Source: Brachybacterium sp. YJGR34 (lineage in GTDB: Bacteria; Actinomycetota; Actinomycetes; Actinomycetales; Dermabacteraceae). From it: 64,000 nucleotides of DNA. The DNA lies in assembly GCF_003347015.1 (NCBI RefSeq), contig NZ_PNFB01000003.1:203140-267139 (forward strand). The letters are read 5' to 3'. A model generated the notes under the pieces. It ran no database searches, was not told the DNA's origin, and worked only from the letters and a program-made list of their open reading frames with translations. The first letter of the stretch is position 1; each line of letters begins with the position of its first letter. Shown piece by piece: positions 18,665 through 26,256 of the stretch. The position numbers and the translations under genes were made by a program.

Positions 18665-18683
18665 CGAGGTGAGGCTAGCCTCA
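18665..18683 (+). promoter_or_regulatory. DtxR/IdeR-like iron box overlapping a -10 element
   Basis: The 19 bases match the consensus TTAGGTTAGGCTAACCTAA at 14 positions and contain the perfect 14-base palindrome TGAGGCTAGCCTCA. TAGCCT inside it (18676-18681) is a plausible -10, so an iron-loaded repressor bound here would block the promoter of the siderophore importer, whose first gene starts 79 bases downstream. Confidence 0.75.
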
Positions 18684-18762
18684 GTGACGTCCCCGCTCGG
18701 TGTCGCGGCCCTCCCGGTCGCCTCCTCGCACCGGGCTCCGGCCCCGAACGAAGGCAGACTCC

Positions 18763-19785
18763 ATGACGTCCCTGACCCGCCGCCACCTCGGCGCCCTCTC
18801 CGCCGTCGGCGCCCTCGGCCTGACCCTCACCGCCTGCGGCGCCTCGACCGACGCGGCCGATGCCGACGGCGGCGCCGCGGCCAGCGATGCGGGCGGCGGG
18901 AGCGCAGCGGGGACCGTGGAGGTCGAGGACAACAACGGCGCCCAGAGGGTCGAGGTGCCGCCGGCCTCCGTGGTCGCCACCGACAACCGCACCTTCGAGA
19001 CCCTCGCGGACTGGGAGGTCACCCTCACCGCCGCCGCCCGCACCCTGATGCCCTCGACGAACCCCTACAAGGAGGACGAGTCGATCGTCGACCTGGGCAG
19101 CCACCGCGAGCCCGATCTCGAGGCCGTCGTCGCCGCCGAGCCCACCCTGATCATCAACGGCCAGCGCTTCACCCAGTACCACGACGACTTCGTGAAGTAC
19201 GCCCCCGAGGCGACGGTTCTCGAGCTCGACCCCCGTGACGACCAGCCCTTCGCCGACGAGCTCAAGCGCCAGGTCGCCGCGCTGGGCGAGATCTTCGACA
19301 AGCAGTCGGAGGCGGAGACGCTGGGCACCGACCTCGATGCGTCCATGGAGCGCGTCACCGAGGCCTACAACGGCGAGGACACGGTCATGGCCGTGACCAC
19401 CTCCGGCGGCGAGATCGGCTACATCGCCCCCGGCGTGGGCCGCACCCTGGGCTGGACCTTCGACGCGCTGGGCCTGGTCCCCGCGCTCGAGGTCGAGGGC
19501 TCGAGCGACGACCACGAGGGCGACGACATCTCCGTCGAGGCCATCGCGGACTCCGATCCCACCTGGATCCTGGTGATGGACCGCGACGCGGCCATCTCCG
19601 CCGACGATCCCGAGTTCACCCCCGCCAACGAGGTGCTGGAGGCCTCCGAGGCGCTGCAGTCCGTCACCGCGGTCACCGAGGGCAACATCGTCTACATGCC
19701 CGCGGACACGTACACCAACGAGTCGATCCAGACCTACACGGAGTTCTTCACGACCTTCGCCGAGGCGCTCGAGGCGAAGGCCTGA
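18763..19785 (+). CDS. Siderophore ABC importer, substrate-binding lipoprotein (YclQ-like)
   Basis: A 340-residue extracytoplasmic binding protein. Residues 1-24 form a lipoprotein signal with positive start TRRHL and lipobox LTAC, so it would be anchored outside the membrane by the cysteine. A Gly/Ser/Asp-rich linker of about 30 residues precedes the two-lobed periplasmic-binding-protein fold of the Fe-siderophore class (EPDLEAVVAAEPTLII near 115). The whole cluster resembles Bacillus YclNOPQ, a petrobactin-type importer, but the ligand cannot be deduced here. It is the first gene of a four-gene unit behind the iron box. Confidence 0.93.
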   Translation: MTSLTRRHLGALSAVGALGLTLTACGASTDAADADGGAAASDAGGGSAAGTVEVEDNNGAQRVEVPPASVVATDNRTFETLADWEVTLTAAARTLMPSTNPYKEDESIVDLGSHREPDLEAVVAAEPTLIINGQRFTQYHDDFVKYAPEATVLELDPRDDQPFADELKRQVAALGEIFDKQSEAETLGTDLDASMERVTEAYNGEDTVMAVTTSGGEIGYIAPGVGRTLGWTFDALGLVPALEVEGSSDDHEGDDISVEAIADSDPTWILVMDRDAAISADDPEFTPANEVLEASEALQSVTAVTEGNIVYMPADTYTNESIQTYTEFFTTFAEALEAKA

Positions 19786-19805
19786 GCCACGTCCGCCGCT
19801 GAGCT

Positions 19806-19848
19806 CCGCACGGCGGGCCGGGCCCTCGCGGCCGGGCCCGCCGTGCGG
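19806..19848 (+). other. Strong intercistronic hairpin after the binding-protein gene
   Basis: A perfect 14-base stem: 19806-19819 pairs with 19835-19848, with a 15-base loop. It lies between the binding-protein stop and the first permease. Such hairpins often stabilise the mRNA of the abundant binding protein and reduce transcription of the membrane genes. There is no T run after it, so complete termination is not expected. Confidence 0.6.
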
Positions 19849-19868
19849 CGCGTCCGTGCCCAGGAGAG

Positions 19869-20870
19869 ATGATGTCCACCCCCGCCCTCGCCACCGGGTC
19901 GCCGCCACGGCGCCGCGGACGCGAACCACTCATCGACCGCAATCTCGTGATCGGTATCGTGCTGGTCGCGCTGCTGCTGGTCGCCTCGCTGCTCACCGGT
20001 GTCTACGACGTCTTCGGCGCGGACGACGGCGCGGAGATGTTCGCGATCACCCGCATCCCCCGCACCGTCGCCCTGGTCCTCGCCGGGGCCGCGATGGCGA
20101 TGTCGGGGCTGATCATGCAGCTGATGACCCAGAACCGCTTCGTCGAGCCCTCGACCACGGGCACCACCGAGTGGGCGGGGCTGGGGCTGATCCTGGTGAT
20201 GGTGCTGGTGCCGACGGCGAGCCTGCTGACGAAGATGTCCGTGGCGATCGTCTTCTCCTTCGTCGGCACGATGGTCTTCTTCCTGTTCCTGCGGAAGGTC
20301 ACCCTGCGCAGCTCCCTCATCGTCCCGATCATCGGGATCATGCTCGGGGCCGTGGTCGGCTCGGTCTCCACCTTCGTCGCGCTCCAGTTCGACGCCCTGC
20401 AGAACCTCGGGGTGTGGTTCGCCGGCTCCTTCACCTCGGTGATGCGCGGCGGGTACGAGGTGCTGTGGATCGTGCTGCTGGTGGGGATCGCGGTGTTCGT
20501 CGTCGCCGACCGGCTCACCGTCGCGGGCCTCGGCGAGGACGTCGCCACCAACATCGGCGTGAACTACCAGCGGGTGCTGCTGATGGGCACCGGCCTGGTC
20601 GCCGTCGCCACCGGCGTGGTCACGGTGGTGGTGGGCAACCTGCCGTTCCTGGGCCTCATCGTGCCCAACATCGTCTCGATGGTCCGCGGCGATGACCTGC
20701 GCACCAACCTGCCCTGGGTGTGCCTGCTGGGCATCGCGATCGTGACCATCTGCGATCTCATCGGGCGCACCATCATCATGCCCTTCGAGGTGCCGGTCTC
20801 GCTGATCCTCGGGATCGTCGGCGCCGTCGTCTTCATCGCGCTCCTGCTGAGGCAGCGTCGTCATGGGTGA
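19869..20870 (+). CDS. Siderophore ABC importer, permease 1 (YclN-like)
   Basis: A 333-residue FecCD-family permease with about nine hydrophobic segments. RIPRTVALVLAGAAMAMSGL near 60 is the conserved second-helix motif and VGNLPFLGLIVPNIVSMVRG near 255 is the cytoplasmic coupling loop that contacts the ATPase. It forms the heterodimeric channel with the next gene, which it overlaps by 8 bases. AGGAGA precedes the ATG. Confidence 0.94.
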   Translation: MMSTPALATGSPPRRRGREPLIDRNLVIGIVLVALLLVASLLTGVYDVFGADDGAEMFAITRIPRTVALVLAGAAMAMSGLIMQLMTQNRFVEPSTTGTTEWAGLGLILVMVLVPTASLLTKMSVAIVFSFVGTMVFFLFLRKVTLRSSLIVPIIGIMLGAVVGSVSTFVALQFDALQNLGVWFAGSFTSVMRGGYEVLWIVLLVGIAVFVVADRLTVAGLGEDVATNIGVNYQRVLLMGTGLVAVATGVVTVVVGNLPFLGLIVPNIVSMVRGDDLRTNLPWVCLLGIAIVTICDLIGRTIIMPFEVPVSLILGIVGAVVFIALLLRQRRHG

Positions 20871-21963
20871 CCGCACCGAGCTCCGCCCCGCGCCGGCCCC
20901 CGCCGGCCCGCCGGTCCCCGCCGCCCCGTCGGCCCCGGCTCCGCGTCTCGCGCGCGAGCGCCGCAGCGGCTCCGGGGCCTTCCCCGACGCGCGCAGCCGC
21001 CGACGCTACTGGACCATGGTCGCGGTGCTGTCCGTGCTCGCCGCGGGCTGCGCCCTCGGCCTGCTCGCGATGGACAACCCGATGCCCGTGGGCTCGCGCG
21101 GGTTCTGGCTGATCGCCGAGATGCGGGTGACCTCGCTGGTGGTGATGGGCGTGGTCGCCTTCTGCCAGGCGATCGCCACGATCACCTTCCAGACCGTCAC
21201 GAACAACCGGATCATCACGCCCTCGATCATGGGCTTCGAGTCCCTGTACACCCTCATCCAGACCACCGCGGTGTACGTCATCGGGGCCGCCGGGGTGGTC
21301 GCGATCCAGGGGACCGGCCAGTTCCTGCTGCAGGTCGTGGCGATGGTGGGCCTCTCGGTGCTGCTCTACGGCTGGCTGCTGCGCGGGCGGTACGCGAACA
21401 TCCAGGTGATGCTGCTGGTGGGCATCATCATCGGCGGCGGCATGGGGGCGATCTCCACCTTCATGCAGCGCCTGCTGTCCCCGAGCGAGTTCGACGTGCT
21501 CTCCGCCCGGCTGTTCGGCTCGGTGACCAACGCGAGCGCGGAGTACCTGCCCTACGCGATCCCGATGATCCTCATCGCCGGGGTGCTGATCTGGGCGAAC
21601 GCCCGCACCCTCAACGTCCTGGCGATGGGCCGGGAGGTCTGCGTGAACCTCGGCGTGCGGCACGGCCGGCAGACCATCGCGATGCTGGTGCTGGTCTCGG
21701 TCCTCATGGCGGTCTCCACCGCCCTGGTGGGCCCGATGACCTTCTTCGGCTTCCTCGTGGCCACGCTGACCTACCAGCTCGCCGGCACCCACGACCACCG
21801 CCGGGTGCTCCCCCTGGGCGTGCTGGCCGGCTTCGTGGTGCTCTCCGGGGCGTACTTCGTCATGAACCACGTGTTCTACGCGCAGGGCGTCGTGTCCATC
21901 ATCATCGAACTCGTCGGCGGGACCGTGTTCCTCGTCGTCATCATGCGGAAGGGGCGCCTGTGA
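20863..21963 (+). CDS. Siderophore ABC importer, permease 2 (YclO-like)
   Basis: A 366-residue FecCD-family permease, the second half of the channel. It has a Pro/Ala-rich cytoplasmic N-terminus of about 45 residues, longer than usual, then roughly nine hydrophobic segments. MRVTSLVVMGVVAFCQAIA and VGPMTFFGFLVATLTYQLAG (coupling loop) identify the family. The start ATG lies inside permease 1, with the two frames overlapping by 8 bases, and the stop overlaps the ATPase start by GTGA. Confidence 0.94.
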   Translation: MGDRTELRPAPAPAGPPVPAAPSAPAPRLARERRSGSGAFPDARSRRRYWTMVAVLSVLAAGCALGLLAMDNPMPVGSRGFWLIAEMRVTSLVVMGVVAFCQAIATITFQTVTNNRIITPSIMGFESLYTLIQTTAVYVIGAAGVVAIQGTGQFLLQVVAMVGLSVLLYGWLLRGRYANIQVMLLVGIIIGGGMGAISTFMQRLLSPSEFDVLSARLFGSVTNASAEYLPYAIPMILIAGVLIWANARTLNVLAMGREVCVNLGVRHGRQTIAMLVLVSVLMAVSTALVGPMTFFGFLVATLTYQLAGTHDHRRVLPLGVLAGFVVLSGAYFVMNHVFYAQGVVSIIIELVGGTVFLVVIMRKGRL

Positions 21964-22724
21964 TCACCATCGACGCGGTGCGGAAGCAGTACACCTCGGC
22001 GTCGGGGACGGTCGAGATCGGTCCGGTCACCGCCCGGATCCCCGCCGGCGGCGTGACCGCCCTGGTGGGGCCCAACGGCGCCGGCAAGTCGACCATGCTG
22101 ACCATGGTGGGGCGCCTGCTGGACATCGACGAGGGCGCGATCGAGGTGGCCGGCTACGACGTCTCCTCGACCGCCTCCAAGGACCTCGCGAGGATCCTCT
22201 CGGTGCTGCGCCAGGAGAACCACTTCATCACCCGGCTGACGGTGCGCCAGCTGGTGGGATTCGGCCGCTTCCCCTACTCCAAGGGGCGGTTGACGGTGCA
22301 CGACGAGCAGAAGATCTCCGAGGCCATCGACTTCCTCGACCTCGACGAGCTCGAGGGGCGCTACCTCGACGAGCTCTCCGGCGGGCAGCGCCAGCGCGCC
22401 TACGTCGCGATGGTCCTCGCGCAGGACACCGAGTACGTGCTGCTGGACGAGCCGCTGAACAACCTCGACATGCGCCACAGCGTGCAGATGATGGGCCGCC
22501 TGCGCGACGCCGCCCGGCAGCTGGGGCGCACCATCGTGGTGGTGCTGCACGACATCAACTTCGCCGGCCACTACGCCGATCACATCATCGCCATGAAGGA
22601 CGGCGGCGTGGTCGAGTCCGGGCCCGTCGGCGAGATCATGGACGGGGCGATCCTCAGCCGCGTCTTCGACACCCCCGTGCACGTCATCGAGGGGCCGACG
22701 GGACCGCTGGCCGTCTACTACTGA
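21960..22724 (+). CDS. Siderophore ABC importer, ATPase (YclP-like)
   Basis: A 254-residue ABC ATPase that powers the two permeases. Walker A is GPNGAGKST near 38, the Q-loop is in LRQENHF, the signature is LSGGQRQRA near 138, Walker B is YVLLDEPLNNLD near 158 and the H-loop is VLHDINFA. QENHFITRLTVRQLVGFGRF is typical of the YclP branch. The GTG start overlaps the upstream stop. The operon ends here at a GC-rich hairpin. Confidence 0.95.
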   Translation: MITIDAVRKQYTSASGTVEIGPVTARIPAGGVTALVGPNGAGKSTMLTMVGRLLDIDEGAIEVAGYDVSSTASKDLARILSVLRQENHFITRLTVRQLVGFGRFPYSKGRLTVHDEQKISEAIDFLDLDELEGRYLDELSGGQRQRAYVAMVLAQDTEYVLLDEPLNNLDMRHSVQMMGRLRDAARQLGRTIVVVLHDINFAGHYADHIIAMKDGGVVESGPVGEIMDGAILSRVFDTPVHVIEGPTGPLAVYY

Positions 22725-22761
22725 GGGCGGGGCGGCGCGCTCCGTGCGCCGGTCCCCGCCC
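22725..22761. terminator. GC-rich hairpin between convergent genes
   Basis: GGGCGGGG and GGCGC pair with GCGCC and CCCCGCCC, with a small bulge and a 7-base loop. It begins at the base after the ATPase stop and ends 10 bases before the stop of the convergent aldo/keto reductase. It lacks a T tract, as usual for actinobacterial terminators, and could serve both strands. Confidence 0.5.
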
Positions 22762-22771
22762 CCGTCCGGCC

Positions 22772-23617
22772 TCAGGACTCCTTGGTGGACGGATCCGCGC
22801 CGCCGCGGCCGTCGGGGCGGTCCAGGGCGTCGATCGCCGCGACCTCCGCGGCGGTGAGCTCGAGCTGCGCGGCGGCGAGGTTCTCCACGATCCGCGAGGG
22901 CGTGACGGACTTCGGGATGGTCACCAGGCCGCTCGCGAGATGCCAGGCGAGCACCACCTGCGCCGGGGTCGCCCCGTGCGCGGCCGCGATCTCGGTGATC
23001 GCGGCGTTCTCGAGCAGATCGGACTTGCCCTGGCCCAGCGGGCCCCAGGACTCGGTGACGATGCCGTGCTCCTCGTGGAAGGCGCGCAGCTCGCGCTGCT
23101 GGAAGTAGGGGTGCAGCTCGATCTGGTGGACGGAGGGCACCACGCCGGTGGCGTCGATCGCCTCGCGCAGCTGCGGCAGCGGGTAGTTGGAGACGCCGAT
23201 CGAGCGGGCCAGTCCCCGCTTCTGCAGCTCCACCAGCGCCTTCCAGGCCTCGACGTAGGTGCCCTGGACGGGCACCGCCCAGTGCACGAGGTAGAGGTCG
23301 ACGTACTCGGTGCCCAGGCGCTCGAGCGACGCCTCGCAGGCGGTGATCGCATCGTCGAAGCGCTGGGCGTCGTTCCACAGCTTGGTGGTGAGGAAGATGT
23401 CCTCCCGCGCCACGCCGGAGGCGCGGATCGCGCGGCCCACGCCCTCCTCGTTGCCGTACACCTTCGCGGTGTCGAGGTGGCGGTAGCCGGCCTCGAGGGC
23501 CTGCACGGTGACATCGGCCGCGACATCGTTCTCGACCTTGAACACGCCGTAGCCGAGCTGGGGGATGGAGGCTCCTCCCGGCAGCGGCAGGGACGGGACG
23601 GCGCTCTGATCAGACAT
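22772..23617 (-). CDS. Aldo/keto reductase (2,5-diketogluconate reductase-like)
   Basis: A 281-residue NADPH-dependent aldo/keto reductase. GYRHLDTAKVYGNE near 47 carries the catalytic Asp and Tyr, TTKLWN the Lys, and LVHWAVP the His, so the tetrad is complete. SIGVSNYPLPQL and the C-terminal IPKSVTPSRIVENL bind the cofactor. It belongs to the AKR5/2,5-DKG reductase group, which reduces various aldehydes and ketones. GAGGAGAGG precedes the ATG, with a TAGGCT -10 about 30 bases upstream. Confidence 0.94.
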   Translation of the reverse strand: MSDQSAVPSLPLPGGASIPQLGYGVFKVENDVAADVTVQALEAGYRHLDTAKVYGNEEGVGRAIRASGVAREDIFLTTKLWNDAQRFDDAITACEASLERLGTEYVDLYLVHWAVPVQGTYVEAWKALVELQKRGLARSIGVSNYPLPQLREAIDATGVVPSVHQIELHPYFQQRELRAFHEEHGIVTESWGPLGQGKSDLLENAAITEIAAAHGATPAQVVLAWHLASGLVTIPKSVTPSRIVENLAAAQLELTAAEVAAIDALDRPDGRGGADPSTKES

Positions 23618-23682
23618 GGGGATCCTCTCCTCGGGGGTCCCGCCAGCCTAGCCGCGAGCTGCGCTCGAGCGGGCGGCGCCGC

Positions 23683-24489
23683 TCACCGTCGCCGCACCAG
23701 CGCCCGGAGGGTGACCAGCAGGCCCAGCGCGGTCCACAGGGTCAGGACCAGCAGGTCACGACCGGAGGCCGTGAAGGTGTCCGCGGCGATCCCGGCCCGC
23801 AGGAGATCGGCGGCGGGCTGGATGGGCAGCACCTCGTGCACGCGCTGGAACCAGTCCGGCAGCTGGCTCGCCGGGAAGGTGATCGGCGAGAACAGCAGGA
23901 CGAAGAACACCAGCACCTGGGACAGCAGCTGCGCCAGCATCGCGGGGAAGGACACCGCGATCGCGTAGCCCACGGAGGTGGCCATCGTCGTCACCAGCAG
24001 CGAGGCGAGGATCAGCAGCGGCCAGTCGAAGGAGAAGGCGAGGTCGTAGCGCAGATGTCCGACCAGGAGCCCGATCGCCACGCCGGGCAGGGCGATGAGG
24101 GTCCACACCACGAGGTCGACGGCGAGCAGCAGCGGCCGGGCCACCGGAAGCGCCCGCTGGTAGTCCAGCGCCCCGGAGGCCCGGGCGCGGGCGACTCCCT
24201 GCGGCACGATGACCAGGCCGATGGTCAGCAGCAGGATCGTCGGCGCGCCGGAGGACAGGAACAGGGCGGCCTCCGCCGTGATGTCGGGGATGAGCAGGCC
24301 GAAGCCGATCACGATCCCCGCGGCGAGCATGGCCTGGACGACGACGATGAGCGGCAGCATCGCGCCGATCGACGCGAGCGACCAGCGCAGCAGCATGCCC
24401 AGGCTGCGCCAGGGGCTCACCTGGACCGGGGTGATCGACGGCGGGTGCGGTGCGGTCGGCGTCCTCGGGGCGGCGGTCGGCTCAGTCAT
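23683..24489 (-). CDS. ABC-2 type transporter permease
   Basis: A 268-residue membrane subunit of an ABC exporter, with six hydrophobic segments from about residue 35 to 265 after a Pro/Thr-rich cytoplasmic start. The order and the conserved region SPITFPASQLPDWFQRVHEV, just before the last helix, match the ABC-2 family. It follows the ATPase gene with an 8-base overlap, so the two are translated together. The substrate is unknown; TetR control suggests a drug or small toxic compound. Confidence 0.9.
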   Translation of the reverse strand: MTEPTAAPRTPTAPHPPSITPVQVSPWRSLGMLLRWSLASIGAMLPLIVVVQAMLAAGIVIGFGLLIPDITAEAALFLSSGAPTILLLTIGLVIVPQGVARARASGALDYQRALPVARPLLLAVDLVVWTLIALPGVAIGLLVGHLRYDLAFSFDWPLLILASLLVTTMATSVGYAIAVSFPAMLAQLLSQVLVFFVLLFSPITFPASQLPDWFQRVHEVLPIQPAADLLRAGIAADTFTASGRDLLVLTLWTALGLLVTLRALVRRR

Positions 24490-25453
24490 CGGTGGCCCCC
24501 TCGCGGGTCGGGTCGGGCGGTGTGGTCAGCGCCAGGTAAGCGTCCTCGAGCGTCGACGGCGTGAGCGAGAAGCCCTCGATCCGGTGCTCGGCGTGCTGCG
24601 CGGCGGCCCAGGCGACGGCCGGGGCCGCCTCCTGCGCCGCGACGGTGAGCAGGGTGCGCCGGCCGGTCCGGACCCGGCGCCGCACCGCCAGGTGAGGGTC
24701 CGTGGCGGAGGGGTCCGCCCCCTCGGGCGGCAGCTGCAGCTCCAGGCGCAGGTCGGTGTCCTGGGTCCCGCGCAGGTGGGCGGGCGACCCCTCGGCGACC
24801 AGCCGGCCCCGGTCGAGGATCACCAGCTCGTCCACGATCCGCTCCGCCTCGGAGACGTTGTGGGTGACCAGCAGGACGCCGCTGCCGGCGTCGCCGCGGC
24901 GTCGCACGGCGTCCCAGAGCAGCCGGCGCCGCGAGGCGTCGATGTCGTTGGTGGGCTCGTCGAGGATGAGCAGCGGGATGGGGGCCGCCACGGCCATGGC
25001 GAAGCCGGTCAGGCGCCGGATCCCGCCGGACAGCCCGCCGCCCTCGGGCAGGGCGCGGCGGTCCATCCACGGGCCGATGTCCAGCTCCTCGGCCAGGGAG
25101 ACCGCGGCCGCGCGGGCATCGCGGGGCGTCAGGCCGCGCAGGCCGCCGGCGATCTCGATCGCCGAGCGCGGGGTGAGCCCGTCGATCGGCGCCTGCGCCT
25201 GCGGCTGCAGGGCGACGTGCCGCCGCGCGGCGGCCGGGTCCCGCACGGCGTCGGTCCCGCCCACGCGGATGTCCCCGGCGTGGGGTCTCAGCAGGCCGAC
25301 GATCTGGGAGACCACCGTGGTCTTCCCGGCGCCGTTGTGGCCCAGCAGGCCCACCACCTCCCCGGCGCGGACGTGGAAGGAGAGGTCGTCATTGGCGACG
25401 ACCGGACCGTAGCGGCGGGTGAGGTCGGTGATGCGGAGCACGTCGGGGTCCAT
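24482..25453 (-). CDS. ABC transporter ATPase (exporter)
   Basis: A 323-residue ATPase of the ABC-2 exporter group. Walker A is GHNGAGKTT near 37, the signature is LSGGIRRL near 140, Walker B is LLILDEPTNDID near 160, and the H-loop is VTHNVSEAE. A C-terminal extension of about 80 residues follows, as in DrrA-like drug exporters. AAGGAGG lies 4 nt before the ATG. The promoter region consists of three tandem operators shared with the divergent TetR gene. Confidence 0.93.
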   Translation of the reverse strand: MDPDVLRITDLTRRYGPVVANDDLSFHVRAGEVVGLLGHNGAGKTTVVSQIVGLLRPHAGDIRVGGTDAVRDPAAARRHVALQPQAQAPIDGLTPRSAIEIAGGLRGLTPRDARAAAVSLAEELDIGPWMDRRALPEGGGLSGGIRRLTGFAMAVAAPIPLLILDEPTNDIDASRRRLLWDAVRRRGDAGSGVLLVTHNVSEAERIVDELVILDRGRLVAEGSPAHLRGTQDTDLRLELQLPPEGADPSATDPHLAVRRRVRTGRRTLLTVAAQEAAPAVAWAAAQHAEHRIEGFSLTPSTLEDAYLALTTPPDPTREGATDD

Positions 25454-25464
25454 CGCGCCTCCTT

Positions 25465-25514
25465 GGATACCAATGGTCTGTGGATACCGACGGTATGTGG
25501 ATACCGCAGGTACG
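25465..25514. promoter_or_regulatory. Three tandem TetR operators (17-base period)
   Basis: The element GGATACC-N3-GGT occurs three times with GATACC starting at 25466, 25483 and 25500, an exact 17-base period. Each copy is a palindrome around N3; the central copy has the perfect core ATACC-GAC-GGTAT. The array fills the gap between the ATPase ribosome binding site and the TetR promoter, so it should control both directions. Confidence 0.8.
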
Positions 25515-25544
25515 TCAAGGGTCCCGCGGCTCTACGCTGGTGCC

Positions 25545-26186
25545 ATGACAGAGATCCCCGACCCCCTCTCCCGCCGGGATCGCCAGCAGCAGACGCGCGA
25601 GGCGCTGGTCGCCGCGGCCCGCGAGGTGTTCTCCGAGGACGGGTACCACGCGGCCAGCCTGGCGCGGATCGCGCGCGTGGCCGGCTTCTCCAAGGGCGCC
25701 GTGTACTCGAACTTCGAGGGCAAGTCCGCGCTCTTCCTCGCGGTGATGGACAAGAACCTGGAGCTGGCCGAGGCCGATCCGCGGCATCCGTTCTCGCCGC
25801 CCGGCCACCCGGCCTCCACCGGCTGGGACGTGGCCGGGAGGGAGGGCTTCCCACGGCAGGCCACCCAGGGCTTCGCGCTGGCCACGCTCGAGTTCATCGC
25901 CCGCGCGGCGCGGGACGAGGCCCTCGCCCCCCAGCTGCATCAGCGGCTCGCGACGATCCTGGACCGTTACGACGCCATCGCCCGATCGGCGCGGCCCGAG
26001 GGCGAGACGCTCGAGGCGGCGGACGTCGGCCGGCTGCTGGCCGCGCTGGACCAGGGAGCCGGGCTGATCCTGCTCGCCGGGGACGTGATGCCGGGCCCCG
26101 CGGTGTTCACCGCCGGGATGCGCCGCCTGGTCGACCCGGCGCGCGCGGCCGCCGAGGAGGCGGCCGGGGGTGCGGCGGGGGCGTAG
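25545..26186 (+). CDS. TetR/AcrR-family regulator
   Basis: A 213-residue one-component regulator. Residues 12-60 form the TetR helix-turn-helix (TREALVAAAREVFSEDGYHA, IARVAGFSKGAVYSNFEGK); the remainder is the helical ligand and dimer domain. It very probably represses itself and the divergent exporter through the tandem operators. The start is fixed by TACGCT at 25533-25538, exactly 6 nt upstream, i.e. a leaderless mRNA; upstream codons would run through the operators. Confidence 0.94.
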   Translation: MTEIPDPLSRRDRQQQTREALVAAAREVFSEDGYHAASLARIARVAGFSKGAVYSNFEGKSALFLAVMDKNLELAEADPRHPFSPPGHPASTGWDVAGREGFPRQATQGFALATLEFIARAARDEALAPQLHQRLATILDRYDAIARSARPEGETLEAADVGRLLAALDQGAGLILLAGDVMPGPAVFTAGMRRLVDPARAAAEEAAGGAAGA

Positions 26187-26223
26187 GTCGGGAACGGCCA
26201 GGCGGCCGCTCTACGATGGCGGC

Positions 26224-26256
26224 ATGATCCCCCGGAGTTCGGAGCACGGCCGATGA
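26224..26256 (+). CDS. Putative leaderless leader peptide (10 aa)
   Basis: MIPRSSEHGR followed by TGA. Its ATG lies exactly 6 nt after TACGAT (26212-26217), so the mRNA probably begins at this ATG. Its stop overlaps an in-frame ATG (26253) of the LssY_C gene. No similarity is expected for so short a peptide; the case rests on promoter position and overlap. Confidence 0.4.
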   Translation: MIPRSSEHGR

